Source of the DNA: Planctomycetota bacterium
GTDB taxonomy: Bacteria; Planctomycetota; Planctomycetia; Planctomycetales; Planctomycetaceae
Direction of reading: 5' to 3'
Assembly (NCBI GenBank): GCA_003670925.1
Contig: QWQG01000243.1
Span: 1 to 32,525, forward strand
Length of the DNA stretch: 32,525 nucleotides
Under the pieces are notes generated by a model that saw nothing but the letters and a program-made list of their open reading frames with translations, made no database searches and was not told where the DNA came from. The position numbers were made by a program, and so were the translations under genes. Shown here piece after piece: positions 7,178 to 16,099 of this stretch; position 1 is the first letter of the stretch, and each line of letters begins with the position of its first letter.

Positions 7178-8632
7178 ATGACGCTCCCTTCCACTCATGA
7201 CCTCATGACTCAACTAAGCTCTGGTGCGCTCACGGCACGGAACCTCACGCAGTCGTGCCTAGATCGCATCACTACGCTGAACGGCTCCCTGAACGCTTTT
7301 ATTTATGTCGATGCTGAGGGCGCGTTGCAGCAGGCAGACGACATTGATCGCCGACGAAAGGCGGGAGAGCCCGTGGGGCGACTGGCAGGGCTGCCGCTCG
7401 GAATTAAGGATAATATCTGCCAGAAAGATACTCCGACCACATGTGGCAGCCGGATGTTGCAGAACTTTCGGCCGCCTTACGACGCCCATGTTGTTGAGCG
7501 ACTGCGGGCGGACGACGCGGTCATCATTGGCAAGCTGAATCCTGATGAATTTGCGATGGGGTCATCGACAGAGACGTCTGTCTTCGGACCGACTCGCAAT
7601 CCTTGGGATCAGACGTGTTCTGCAGGCGGCTCCAGTGGAGGATCGGCTGTCGCAGTTGCTGCGGGACTGGTTCCCCTAGCGCTTGGATCGGACACTGGCG
7701 GTTCGATTCGGCAACCTGCCAGTTTTTGTGGTATCGTTGGCATGAAGCCAACTTATGGTCGCGTTTCCAGATACGGGCTGATCGCTTACGCCAGTTCACT
7801 GGATCAAATTGGCCCCCTCGCCCGCGACGTCTACGGGGCGTCGCTGTTGCTGGAATGTATCGCGGGACACGATCGTCGCGATTCAACATCGTTAGATGTC
7901 GATACACCAGCGTGGACAACAACTCTTGAGCAGCCACTTAAAGGTGTACGTATCGGCATTGCAGCTGAATATTTTGCGGAAGGACTTGATGCCGAAGTTG
8001 AACAGCGAGTGCGGGCAGCATTAGAGGTTTTTGAAGCAGCAGGCGCCACAATTCATTCCGTTTCGTTGCCGCATTCCAAGTATGCTGTGGCAACGTATTA
8101 TCTGATCGCATGCAGCGAGGCATCGAGCAATCTGGCGCGGTTTGATGGAATCCATTATGGACACCGCGCGGGGAAGTTTGATGATTTGGTGGATTTGTAT
8201 TGTCAGAGCCGCAGCGAAGGTTTTGGAGCAGAAGTCAAGCGGCGCATCATGCTGGGAACGTATGCGTTGTCGGCTGGCTACTACGATGCCTACTATTTGA
8301 AGGCATTGAAAGTTCGGCGTCTCATCGCCAACGACTTTGCGGCTGCATTCAAGGCGGTCGATGTGATCGCTGGCCCTGTCGCTCCCACCCCCGCGTTCCG
8401 CCTCGGTGAAAAGCTCCATGATCCGCTCGCGATGTACCTCGGCGATATTTACACGATTAGTACGAACTTGGCGGGTCTACCTGGGGTGTCTGTGCCTTGC
8501 GGGCTGACAGCGAACAAACTTCCTGTCGGTCTTCAGTTGCAGGCTCCGGCGCTTGATGAAGCTCGCCTTTTGCAAGTTGCCCATCAGTATCAGGTGCTGA
8601 CAACGTGGCATCTGGAAACGCCGATCACCTAA
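7178..8632 (+). CDS. gatA: Asp/Glu-tRNA amidotransferase subunit A
   Basis: 484 residues, normal for GatA. It is the glutaminase-type amidase of the GatCAB complex, which converts Glu-tRNA(Gln) and/or Asp-tRNA(Asn) to the amidated forms. The amidase signature triad is visible: Lys77 in GIKDNI, Ser152 in [10 protein letters not shown] and Ser176 in [11 protein letters not shown]. The C-terminal region has [13 protein letters not shown] and the [13 protein letters not shown] block typical of GatA. The start at 7178 gives a normal N-terminus ([20 protein letters not shown]); upstream in-frame codons back to 7106 fall in the inverted repeat and are rejected. The ribosome binding site is weak. gatB and gatC are not in the window. 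A general amidase is unlikely, given the strong GatA-like blocks. Confidence 0.95.
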   Translation: MTLPSTHDLMTQLSSGALTARNLTQSCLDRITTLNGSLNAFIYVDAEGALQQADDIDRRRKAGEPVGRLAGLPLGIKDNICQKDTPTTCGSRMLQNFRPPYDAHVVERLRADDAVIIGKLNPDEFAMGSSTETSVFGPTRNPWDQTCSAGGSSGGSAVAVAAGLVPLALGSDTGGSIRQPASFCGIVGMKPTYGRVSRYGLIAYASSLDQIGPLARDVYGASLLLECIAGHDRRDSTSLDVDTPAWTTTLEQPLKGVRIGIAAEYFAEGLDAEVEQRVRAALEVFEAAGATIHSVSLPHSKYAVATYYLIACSEASSNLARFDGIHYGHRAGKFDDLVDLYCQSRSEGFGAEVKRRIMLGTYALSAGYYDAYYLKALKVRRLIANDFAAAFKAVDVIAGPVAPTPAFRLGEKLHDPLAMYLGDIYTISTNLAGLPGVSVPCGLTANKLPVGLQLQAPALDEARLLQVAHQYQVLTTWHLETPIT

Positions 8633-8670
8633 GACGATAGACGATTTTATTTCGAAACCGGAGAATTCTC

Positions 8671-10977
8671 GTGAGTGCTGAACTGAAGTCCCGGTGGTAT
8701 ATGGTGCGTTTGTTGCTCTCGGCAATCCTTGTCTACGACGCAGCAACATGCGCAGCGCAACCAGTCCCGGAAGATGCGCGTGATGACACAGAACAGGCGC
8801 AGCAGGCGCTTGCCGCACAGGTTCTCAAATCTCTGGTCGTTGTTAGGGCGACCAATAGGGCGGGTGATGAGTCGGGTTTCGGGACGGGCTTCGCCGTCCA
8901 TCAGCCGGGGCTGATTGCTACCGCGCGGCATGTGATCGGTGACGGCCGCGATTTTGTGGTTGAACTACCTGATGGCAGTACCGCTCCGGTACTTGAGGTC
9001 TTTGCTTCATCCAGTCAGCTTGATCTTGCCATCATTCGCATCGACAACACCTCACTGCCACCGTTGCCGCTTTCTTCCGAAGACATCGCTGAAAAACGTC
9101 CTCTGGTCGCGCTGGGACATCCACGCGGCAAACGCAATCAGATGGCAAGCGGGGTATTTTCCGGCATCCATGCAATCGAAGGGATCGGAATGCTGGAACT
9201 GGCGATGCCCATTGAACCGGGAAACAGCGGTGGTCCCGTGCTCACAACTGACGGTCAGGTTGTCGGATTGGTCACGATGAAATCGACCGTGATGGACAGC
9301 GTAGGCTACGCGCTGCCTGCGCAGCTCATTCGGCAACTGCTCGATAAACCAAACCCCGTACCGATGGCTCGCTGGAAAACGATTGGCGCTATGGATGCGC
9401 GTTTGTGGACGACTGTATTCGGGGCTGAATGGAAACAGCGTTCCGCCAGAATTATTGTGAACGGTGCCGGTACTTCGTTCGGCGGTCGGACACTCTGCGT
9501 CCGCAACCCCCCGCGCCCGGAGTTTCCCTTTGACCTGCGTGTGGACGTAAAACTTGACGACGAACAGGGAGCTGCAGGCCTGATCTTTCATTCCGACGGT
9601 GGTGATCGACACTATGGCTTCTATCCTAGCGCCGGCAACATGCGACTCACTCGTTTCGATGGCCCCGATGTCGGCTCATGGACAATTTTACACAACGAAC
9701 CTCACCCGGTTTATCGGATGCAGGGCTGGAACACCCTGATCGTGCGAATCCATGTCGATCATTTTGAGTGTTATTTGAATGGGAAAAAAGTTATTGAAGC
9801 GCGGGATGACATGCTGCCACATGGTTCCGTCGGGCTGGCAGCTTTTCGCGGCACGCCGGCCGAATTTCGCCGATTTCAGACCGGAGCAGATCTGCTCCCG
9901 AAACCACTGTCCGCTGACGCTCAACTTGCCATCAATGCTGCCGTGGCGAGCATCAGTCCGCAGCATCCCTCCAGCGTTGACGCTGTGACAAATCTATTGC
10001 CATTCGGGACCTCCGCTGAAGAAGGATTATCAGCTGAAGCTGACCGCATGGAGAAGAAAGTTCGGCATCTGCGGCAACTCGCGGTTGAAGTGCATGAATC
10101 CGCCATGCGGACCCAGCTCGCGAACTTACCCGGGATCGCAGACACCGGGGAGGCAAATGCCCCACCAGACCCAAGCAACGGCTCACTCCTCCGGGCCGCG
10201 TTATTGATTGCGCGGATGGACAATCCAGACGTCGATGTCGAAACGTACATCGAACGCGTGCAACAGATGGCAGATGAGATTCGTAAGTCGTTGCCGACGG
10301 ACGCCGATGAAGCGACGCGTTTGACAGCCATGGATCGACATCTCTTCGAAGAATTGGGCATTCACGGCAGCCGATTTGAATACGACACGCGCGCTAACAG
10401 CTACATCAATGAAGTCATTGAAGACCGTGAAGGACTGCCGATTACGCTGTCGGTACTCTACATCGAGATCGCGCGGCAATTGAATCTCAACGTTCAGGGG
10501 ATTGGTTTACCGGGACACTTCGTGGTTCAGTTTGCGCCAGCCGCCACTCCCACAGATGTGCAGTTAATCGATCCGTTCGAACAGGGCAAGCGACTTTCGG
10601 AAGAGGATGTGCTGGCCCGACTTTCAGAAGCACGTTACCCTAATTTGCCCCAGTTTCGCGTTCCCCAAACGTCCGTGCAAATCTGCGAACGCATGATCGG
10701 CAATCTACTAGGGCTAGCGGAACGGGAAAAAGATGATGCCGCTGTCTTGCGATACCTTGAGACCCTCGTGATGCTGGTTCCAGCGAGTCCCGAGTACCGC
10801 GCGAAGCGGCTCGAAATTCGGGCACGCACCGGGCGTTTGACCAATGCTCTCGATGACGCGAACTGGTTCCTAGAACATCAGCCGGACGGCATTGACTTGG
10901 AACGCCTTCGCGACCTGCGAACGTCTCTGGAATCCGATCTCGCGCGACGCGCGGCAGTTGATTCAGGTGCTGATTGA
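8671..10977 (+). CDS. Exported S1C protease / LamG-like / SirB1-like fusion
   Basis: 768 residues, GTG start with GGAG seven bases upstream. A signal peptide spans about residues 1-29 (VRLLLSAILVYDAATCAAQ). Residues 45-225 are a trypsin-like (DegP/HtrA-type) protease with His87 in TARH, Asp118 in QLDLAI and Ser186 in PGNSGGPV, so the triad is intact; there is no PDZ domain. Residues 250-405 resemble a concanavalin-like/DUF1080-type beta-sandwich (FPFDLRVDVKL, GLIFHSDGGDRHYGFY, GWNTLIVRI, YLNGKKVIEA). Residues 505-655 are a SirB1/Transglut_core2-like domain (NSYINEVIEDREGLPITLSV, GIGLPGHFVVQF, LIDPFEQGK), followed by a TPR-like tail to about 750. The periplasm is the likely location. The gap from gatA is 38 bases, so co-transcription is possible though the functions look unrelated. 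The domain calls are good; substrates are unknown. Confidence 0.88.
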   Translation: MSAELKSRWYMVRLLLSAILVYDAATCAAQPVPEDARDDTEQAQQALAAQVLKSLVVVRATNRAGDESGFGTGFAVHQPGLIATARHVIGDGRDFVVELPDGSTAPVLEVFASSSQLDLAIIRIDNTSLPPLPLSSEDIAEKRPLVALGHPRGKRNQMASGVFSGIHAIEGIGMLELAMPIEPGNSGGPVLTTDGQVVGLVTMKSTVMDSVGYALPAQLIRQLLDKPNPVPMARWKTIGAMDARLWTTVFGAEWKQRSARIIVNGAGTSFGGRTLCVRNPPRPEFPFDLRVDVKLDDEQGAAGLIFHSDGGDRHYGFYPSAGNMRLTRFDGPDVGSWTILHNEPHPVYRMQGWNTLIVRIHVDHFECYLNGKKVIEARDDMLPHGSVGLAAFRGTPAEFRRFQTGADLLPKPLSADAQLAINAAVASISPQHPSSVDAVTNLLPFGTSAEEGLSAEADRMEKKVRHLRQLAVEVHESAMRTQLANLPGIADTGEANAPPDPSNGSLLRAALLIARMDNPDVDVETYIERVQQMADEIRKSLPTDADEATRLTAMDRHLFEELGIHGSRFEYDTRANSYINEVIEDREGLPITLSVLYIEIARQLNLNVQGIGLPGHFVVQFAPAATPTDVQLIDPFEQGKRLSEEDVLARLSEARYPNLPQFRVPQTSVQICERMIGNLLGLAEREKDDAAVLRYLETLVMLVPASPEYRAKRLEIRARTGRLTNALDDANWFLEHQPDGIDLERLRDLRTSLESDLARRAAVDSGAD

Positions 10978-11219
10978 TTCGACTGATCGACAAAGCCGAC
11001 TGCTTCTGCACCCTCTGGGTGCCATAAACGCAGTTGGCAGAATGGATGAATTACGCTGACCGTGCCTGACGATTCGGATAATCCGTGTGTGCCAGCGGAC
11101 GATTCGCTGAATCAACTTTGCCGGCGATGACGATCCCCTGAAAAGTATGCATCGTGCGAAGCCTGTTCGGCTGGAGCAAAGTTTCGCGTCCTTGTCGTTC
11201 ACGGATTGTGTAAGCATCG
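10978..11219. other. Intergenic region with small hairpin
   Basis: 242 bases between the protease-fusion gene and the SecA-like gene, both on the plus strand. GCACCC at 11008-11013 and GGGTGC at 11017-11022 form a 6-base stem with a 3-base loop, but there is no T tract. No other feature is seen. Confidence 0.3.
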
Positions 11220-13106
11220 ATGAATCGCCGTCCTCCACACTCTGACCAACCGGCACCGCGGCAGGCAGGTGCGAAGAAAATTCCACGAGTGACTCCGAGC
11301 GAACTGATTCCGGATGTTCGCGCTTTGGCGGAATCACTGCAGGCGGCATCAGACGGACAGTTGCGGAATGAAGTGCGTCTCGTCCGCCGGGAAATGGCTT
11401 GCGGACAATCGCCAACCGCACCACATTTACTGATTGCGGGATTGGCGTTGATCACTGAGGCTCTGCGGCGTACGGTCAACGTGACACTCTACGACGTGCA
11501 GTTGCTGGCTGCGATTGCGATGTCGCGACGCTGTCTCGCGCAAATGCAAGCAGGCGAAGGCAAGCCGAGCGTAGTATTGGCCGTTGCCTTGCACTGGTCA
11601 TTCACAGGGCGTGGTGTGCATGTCATCACGCCGCACGCCTACCTCGCCCAACGAGGCCAAGAACTTGCCGCACAGGTGGCCGCTCCGCTGGGAATTTCAG
11701 TGGCTCTATTGCCCGAACATGTGGATGCGGCAGAGAAGACTCCCGCCTATGCCGCGGATGTAACGTACGGGACTGGATATGAATTCGGGATGGACTATCT
11801 CCGGGATCAGTTCACGCTGGGTGAAAAGTCCTGGCAGCGGCGACTGAGCAATCATCGGCATGAAGCGATATCACGTGGCTTGATGATGCAACGCGGGTTG
11901 GCGTACGCGGTGGTCGATGAAGCGGATAGCGTGTTGCTCGACGATGCGGGGGCTCCGCTGGTCCTCAGTTTTTGTTCCCACGAGCGTGCACCGGACGCGG
12001 ATGCCCACTTGACAGCGAAAGCACTCGCTGAAGTTCTGGAGCAGGACGCCGATTTCGTGTTGGAACCGTCGAGTGGTCACGTGGCGTTGACAGAAGCCGG
12101 TGTGCAGCGTTGTCATGCGGATGATGTGGCGATTCCGGTACTGCAACTGGTACGACCGTGGAGCGAGTACGTGCAACTGGCGCTGCGTGCCAGATTCCTA
12201 TTTCGCCTCGGTATACATTACGTCGTTCGGGAAAATGAAGTGCGACTTGTCGAAGGTTACTTGTGGCAGGATGGGCTGCATCAGGCGCTCGAGGCGTCAC
12301 AGGGCTTGCCGATCACAGCAGCAAAGAATCTCGTCGGCCAAGTAACCAGGCAACGGTTTTACAATCTCTATGAAAATCTGAGCGGCGTCACGGATACGGT
12401 CATCGGCTGTGAGTCGGAATTGAGCGACATTTATGATCTGACGCTCGAAGAAATCCCAGCGCGCGTACCATCGCAACGTGTCGTGCTGCCCACGCGCGTC
12501 TTTGTGAACAACACCGCTAAGTATCACGCGATTGCATTAGATGTCATGTTGGTGCAACAGTTAGGTCGGGCTGTCCTGATCGGAACACGATCAATTTCGG
12601 AGAGTGAAACGCTGGCAGCAAAACTGGCTTCACACCAGATCGAATATCAACTGCTGCATGGCCTGCAGGACGCTGCTGAGGCTGATCTCATGAGCCGTGC
12701 TGGAGATCCGCAAAGCGTCACGATCGCGACGAATCTCGCAGGCCGCGGGACTGACATTCAGTTGCACCCGGAAGTCCGTGCGAATGGTGGACTGCATCTG
12801 ATTGTCGCCGAGTGCCAGACATCAACACGTAGGGATCGACAGTTGCTCGGACGCTGTGCTCGTCAGGGAGATCCCGGTTCGGCTCAGGCCTTCACATCTG
12901 CAGAAGACCGCCTCATCGCTCTGCACGGCCCGTGGTTGGTGGACGCGTTGCAGCGTGAAGCGGAGGCAAACGGTGAAGTTGATGCGGATTTCTCGACGCA
13001 ATTGAAACGTATTCAAGGGTCGGCAGAACGCCAACAGTCCGCCTCACGGATTAACATGTTCCGCCGAGATATTGTGCGAGATTCACTCTTGCGAAGCGTG
13101 AAATAA
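11220..13106 (+). CDS. Short SecA-like translocase ATPase
   Basis: 628 residues, well short of the usual 800-950 of SecA. Motor motifs are in order: YDVQLLAA at 91-98, GEGKPSV at 112-118 (Walker A), VHVITPHAYLAQR at 133-145, VTYGTGYEFGMDYLRD at 181-196, VVDEADSVLLDDAGAPL at 231-247 (Walker B) and, in the second motor domain, ATNLAGRGTDI, GGLHLIV and LGRCARQGDPGS. The preprotein cross-linking region is shortened, and the C-terminal wing, two-helix finger region and zinc-binding tail appear cut down or absent. Unusually, the Walker A Thr/Ser after the Lys is Pro116; Ser117 follows. It may be an accessory ATPase for a specialised export route rather than the housekeeping SecA. The start at 11220 has no strong ribosome binding site. 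It is convergent with the YgfZ-type gene. Confidence 0.85.
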   Translation: MNRRPPHSDQPAPRQAGAKKIPRVTPSELIPDVRALAESLQAASDGQLRNEVRLVRREMACGQSPTAPHLLIAGLALITEALRRTVNVTLYDVQLLAAIAMSRRCLAQMQAGEGKPSVVLAVALHWSFTGRGVHVITPHAYLAQRGQELAAQVAAPLGISVALLPEHVDAAEKTPAYAADVTYGTGYEFGMDYLRDQFTLGEKSWQRRLSNHRHEAISRGLMMQRGLAYAVVDEADSVLLDDAGAPLVLSFCSHERAPDADAHLTAKALAEVLEQDADFVLEPSSGHVALTEAGVQRCHADDVAIPVLQLVRPWSEYVQLALRARFLFRLGIHYVVRENEVRLVEGYLWQDGLHQALEASQGLPITAAKNLVGQVTRQRFYNLYENLSGVTDTVIGCESELSDIYDLTLEEIPARVPSQRVVLPTRVFVNNTAKYHAIALDVMLVQQLGRAVLIGTRSISESETLAAKLASHQIEYQLLHGLQDAAEADLMSRAGDPQSVTIATNLAGRGTDIQLHPEVRANGGLHLIVAECQTSTRRDRQLLGRCARQGDPGSAQAFTSAEDRLIALHGPWLVDALQREAEANGEVDADFSTQLKRIQGSAERQQSASRINMFRRDIVRDSLLRSVK

Positions 13107-13313
13107 CAGTGCCTACCCACGCGAACGACCGATCTCGCCCGAGGACCTGATGGCCACGTGCTTTCACGTGCTGGGAATTGAGCAAGATTTACCGTACGTG
13201 CATCCTTCTGGATGGCCAATTTCAATGATCAATCAAGACGGCCAGCCCATCAAAGAATTACTCGGGAATCATGGGCACTCCGCTGGGAGTTTCAGTTCAA
13301 GTCTGACAAACAG
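13107..13313. other. Convergent intergenic region
   Basis: 207 bases between the 3' ends of the SecA-like gene (plus) and the YgfZ-type gene (minus). A palindromic pair CACGTG at 13155-13160 and 13165-13170, separated by CTTT, could form a short hairpin on either transcript, but there is no T tract, so I do not call a terminator. Confidence 0.3.
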
Positions 13314-14327
13314 TCAAGCTTGGACTGCGATCTTCTCACCTAGAATCACGCAATGCAAGGGGCCTTTATTCGCGTTGGTGCGAATTAGCGCCAGTCCGAT
13401 GGCGCCAGTTGCGACCGTCGCGGCAGAGGTTACGAGACCTGCGGCCGTGCCCTCGCTCGACAAAATCGCTGTTTGCAAAAAGTTTTCGGCTGAAGCGGTA
13501 GTTTCCACACAGCGGAGCGCACGATTCACATGGCCCATCGCATCCAGACGGGCGATGGGTTCCTGTCCGAGATAGCAACCTTTGACATAGCTGATTGCCG
13601 ATGAGTTTCGGTCCGCCTCCGGTGCCATATTTTCGAGGGATAAATCTTGATTGATGATCGGGAATCTCTCACGAATTCGGAGTTGTTCGAACAGTGCCAC
13701 AGCCGCCGCAGTTTCTTTGGGCAAAGCCTTCACGCTTAAATCGATGGGGCTTGCCATCCACAGCATTGGCGTGCCAGCCCATGTCACAAAGAGGACTGTC
13801 GGTGCCGCTAGTCGCCCATTGAGATCACGACTCGGCAGCCGCACGCAGTTCATGGATTCCTGAAGTAAGCATTCGGGATCCTCCGCACTGTGCAGCAACG
13901 TCTTTACTGCTGCCTCACCGACTGCCACAAACGCAGCCGTAGACTCCGTTCCAGAAGTAATCGTCACGTCCTCGGTAATGATGTACCGGCTGAGATGCTT
14001 CAGGAGACCCGCCTCATCTCCGCCGAGCATCCAGATCTCGAGACAATCGTCGAATGCAAGCAGATAACCATGGGCGATCACGCGCGCTTTCACGTCGCAA
14101 AAAAAAGCTTCGCAGGCTTTTCCAAGCGGCAGTTCTTTGATGTGATTTGTGCAGAAATTATGCAGATACTTTGCACGATCTTTACCGGTGACGATCAGTC
14201 GTGAAAGTGCGGATAGCCGCAAAAATGACATCAAAGACTCCCCTGAACTGCCGGAGGCGAGCTCGCTCAACGACCTCGCATTTTGCTGAACATCCACACC
14301 AAAATCATGACGCACCGTGGTGACCAT
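13314..14327 (-). CDS. ygfZ: YgfZ/GcvT-type folate-binding protein
   Basis: 337 residues. YgfZ (IBA57-like) is a cytoplasmic tetrahydrofolate-binding protein that helps make or repair Fe-S cluster enzymes such as MiaB. The signature KGCYLGQEPIAR, with the conserved Cys, is followed by LDAMGHVNRALRC, as in the family. Upstream segments fit the GcvT fold: LSRLIVTGKDRAKYLHNFCT near residues 41-60 and CEAFFCDVKARVIAHGYLL after it. The N-terminal 35 residues are poorly conserved; an internal Met at residue 33 (MSFLRLSALSRL) would give a more typical start, but ATG 14327 is kept because the frame is open and nothing excludes it. It is the last gene of the minus-strand run. It is not glycine-cleavage GcvT, because the rest of that system is absent and the signature is YgfZ-type. 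Confidence 0.88.
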   Translation of the reverse strand: MVTTVRHDFGVDVQQNARSLSELASGSSGESLMSFLRLSALSRLIVTGKDRAKYLHNFCTNHIKELPLGKACEAFFCDVKARVIAHGYLLAFDDCLEIWMLGGDEAGLLKHLSRYIITEDVTITSGTESTAAFVAVGEAAVKTLLHSAEDPECLLQESMNCVRLPSRDLNGRLAAPTVLFVTWAGTPMLWMASPIDLSVKALPKETAAAVALFEQLRIRERFPIINQDLSLENMAPEADRNSSAISYVKGCYLGQEPIARLDAMGHVNRALRCVETTASAENFLQTAILSSEGTAAGLVTSAATVATGAIGLALIRTNANKGPLHCVILGEKIAVQA

Positions 14328-14401
14328 AAACCAGACGTTACGGCAGCACCATGCTGCGTCGGAATCTTAGGTTGAGGAGCGACTGAGTTACACGGGGGAC
14401 A

Positions 14402-15265
14402 TTATTTTTTGGCTGCTGCGGCAGCAGCTTTGGCTGCTTTTTCTTGGGCTTTGCTCAAGTCTGGATTTGGTGTGGTGTCGGCTTCGACTTCACTGCGCAT
14501 CCATTTTACGCCAGCGGAAATAGAGTCTAAGAATCGCTGATCTTGCCATGTCGACTCGTTGTGTCCCAAGTTATTAAAATATACCTTGCCAGCGCCATAC
14601 GATTTAACCCAAGCAACTGGCACATGGCGTGGTTCTGACGGCGTGCAACGGGTCATGTCGAGACTCATCAGCACGCGAACTTTTTCGGGTTGCCAGTTCT
14701 TGTACTGGTAGATTTCGTCCTGAATCGTGAACTCGCGTCCGAACGGTTTCATCATTGGATTTTCGGGTTCGTGGACATTGATCGTCACGGTCGTGCCTGA
14801 GCCCCATGGATGGCCGTCAAATGTTCCGCCAATCATATCCCAGTAGGGTTGATAGTCGCCGTAGGTGTCGGCGGCTGAATGAAAACCGATAAAGCCATGT
14901 CCTTTGGCCGTGAGCCATTCTTTGAAGAAGTAGTCGCGATCTGCATCAGCGATTGGCAGTGAGCCTGTTGTGTAGAACATGACCATGTCATAGTTCTGCA
15001 GGTTGTCTTTGGTGAAATCTGCGGCGGCATCCTGCGTACAGTCGACGGTGAACATGCCCGTCTTTTCGCCGAGTTGAATCATGGCAATTTCTGACACAGC
15101 CAACTTCTTTTCGTCGCCATCGGGACGGCGCACGCTGCCATGGACGAAGCCCGCACTCTGCGTGAGCATCAAAATTCGGGACGGTGCGGCTTTCTCTGCA
15201 GCAGAACTAACGACACAGTTCGCGATAACCGCCATGATCCCCAAGCACAGATTCAAAACTCGCAT
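14402..15265 (-). CDS. Exported ThuA-like domain protein
   Basis: 287 residues. The signal peptide is MRVLNLCLGIMAVIANCVVSS, with cleavage near SSAAE. The ThuA-like (class I glutamine-amidotransferase-like) domain spans about residues 30-255: RILMLTQSAGFVHGS, NYDMVMFYTTGSLPI, GHGFIGFHSAADTY, YWDMIGGTFDGHPWG, and PVAWVKSYGAGKVYFNNLGH. ThuA-family proteins are linked to sugar (trehalose/trehalulose) metabolism in rhizobia and are expanded as secreted proteins in Planctomycetes, often with sugar catabolism; substrate unknown here. The C-terminus ends in an Ala/Lys-rich tail (AAKAAAAAAKK). I chose ATG 15265 because it starts the signal peptide and has GGAG seven bases upstream; the longer frame from 15310 adds 15 residues with no ribosome site. 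Confidence 0.88.
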   Translation of the reverse strand: MRVLNLCLGIMAVIANCVVSSAAEKAAPSRILMLTQSAGFVHGSVRRPDGDEKKLAVSEIAMIQLGEKTGMFTVDCTQDAAADFTKDNLQNYDMVMFYTTGSLPIADADRDYFFKEWLTAKGHGFIGFHSAADTYGDYQPYWDMIGGTFDGHPWGSGTTVTINVHEPENPMMKPFGREFTIQDEIYQYKNWQPEKVRVLMSLDMTRCTPSEPRHVPVAWVKSYGAGKVYFNNLGHNESTWQDQRFLDSISAGVKWMRSEVEADTTPNPDLSKAQEKAAKAAAAAAKK

Positions 15266-15331
15266 ACGATCGCTCCAATCAGGAAAATCAACATTATTAC
15301 CACGTCGCAAGTGCGTCGAGGGCTGTATTGT

Positions 15332-15946
15332 TCACATAAAGCAGATCTTTTTCCATGCATCAGGCTCACTGAATGGATCAAACAGCGAAGCAATGCCCTC
15401 CGCTGCCAGTTCTGAGCCTGTCACAAAGCGTCCGGGACGCGTCCAGCCCTGCAGCTTTTCCTGTGGCGCGTGCATCAGCGTTGCCAGCAGCAAATCTAGG
15501 CGTGATTCAAGATCCTTGAAGTGCCGTGTCCATTCGGTGGCTTCTTCCAGTCGCACGTCTTCGTCTGATTGCCATCGCATGGGATGAAAAAGCAGCGTCG
15601 AATGGGGCGTCACTAATCGTTGCTGGCATGCGGCAAACGGTAATAATGCGGCGGACGAACATTCACCAAGCACCACCGCTGTGACGCGCAGATTGCGAAG
15701 CCGAATTAGGGTGGCGATTGCCAAACCTGTATAAACGCTGCCACCGCACGAATCAAAGTACACGACACCCTTGCTCCCACGCGGTACGTCTGTAAACCTT
15801 TCTAAGATGTCCGCTTGCCGCTCAGTCAGATCCCCGCAGACAGAAATCTCCCATGGTTGTCGTGCGAGCTGAGCCTGCCGGTGGCTTTGAAACCAATGTT
15901 TTTGGGGAGATTGGATTTTTGATCCGGATTTTTTTTCTTGGCTCAT
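15332..15946 (-). CDS. ClpP/crotonase-fold protease-like protein
   Basis: 204 residues, without a signal peptide. The fold resembles ClpP/SDH-type serine proteases: [19 protein letters not shown] at 65-83 (the usual SPGGSV oxyanion strand), [13 protein letters not shown] at 94-106 with Ser98 aligned to the ClpP nucleophile, and TLLFHPMRW at 117-125 with His121 in the catalytic position. The third residue is doubtful: where ClpP has RDxFMxAxEA, this protein reads [15 protein letters not shown], with no Asp. It may therefore be a variant protease or a non-catalytic relative. No Clp ATPase lies nearby. ATG 15946 (MSQEKKSG) gives a plausible start with GAGG about 12 bases upstream; an in-frame ATG at 15997 adds 17 residues. 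It sits between the DUF1499 and ThuA genes on the same strand. Confidence 0.72.
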   Translation of the reverse strand: MSQEKKSGSKIQSPQKHWFQSHRQAQLARQPWEISVCGDLTERQADILERFTDVPRGSKGVVYFDSCGGSVYTGLAIATLIRLRNLRVTAVVLGECSSAALLPFAACQQRLVTPHSTLLFHPMRWQSDEDVRLEEATEWTRHFKDLESRLDLLLATLMHAPQEKLQGWTRPGRFVTGSELAAEGIASLFDPFSEPDAWKKICFM

Positions 15947-16099
15947 TCGCTTGGGTTGCCTCAGTGATTTTCCAGCCCATTCCGCCAGCATGAACATGTG
16001 GCACGGGATTCCAGAAGGGCCAGGATTGTAGGCTGATCACAGCGTGCTTTACGAGCGGCAACGCTGCGTTATTTGCCCCTCGGCCACTCCCTGCGATTC

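Noticed and set aside
11008-11022. GCACCC/GGGTGC hairpin as a terminator of the protease-fusion gene
   Set aside because: The stem is only six bases and no T tract follows, so it does not meet the pattern of an intrinsic terminator.
13155-13170. Paired CACGTG palindromes as a bidirectional terminator or operator
   Set aside because: The stem is short, T tracts are missing on both strands, and a six-base palindrome occurring twice is weak evidence.
13150-13575. Plus-strand frame of 141 codons
   Set aside because: It runs antisense into the YgfZ-type gene, whose family motif is unambiguous on the other strand.
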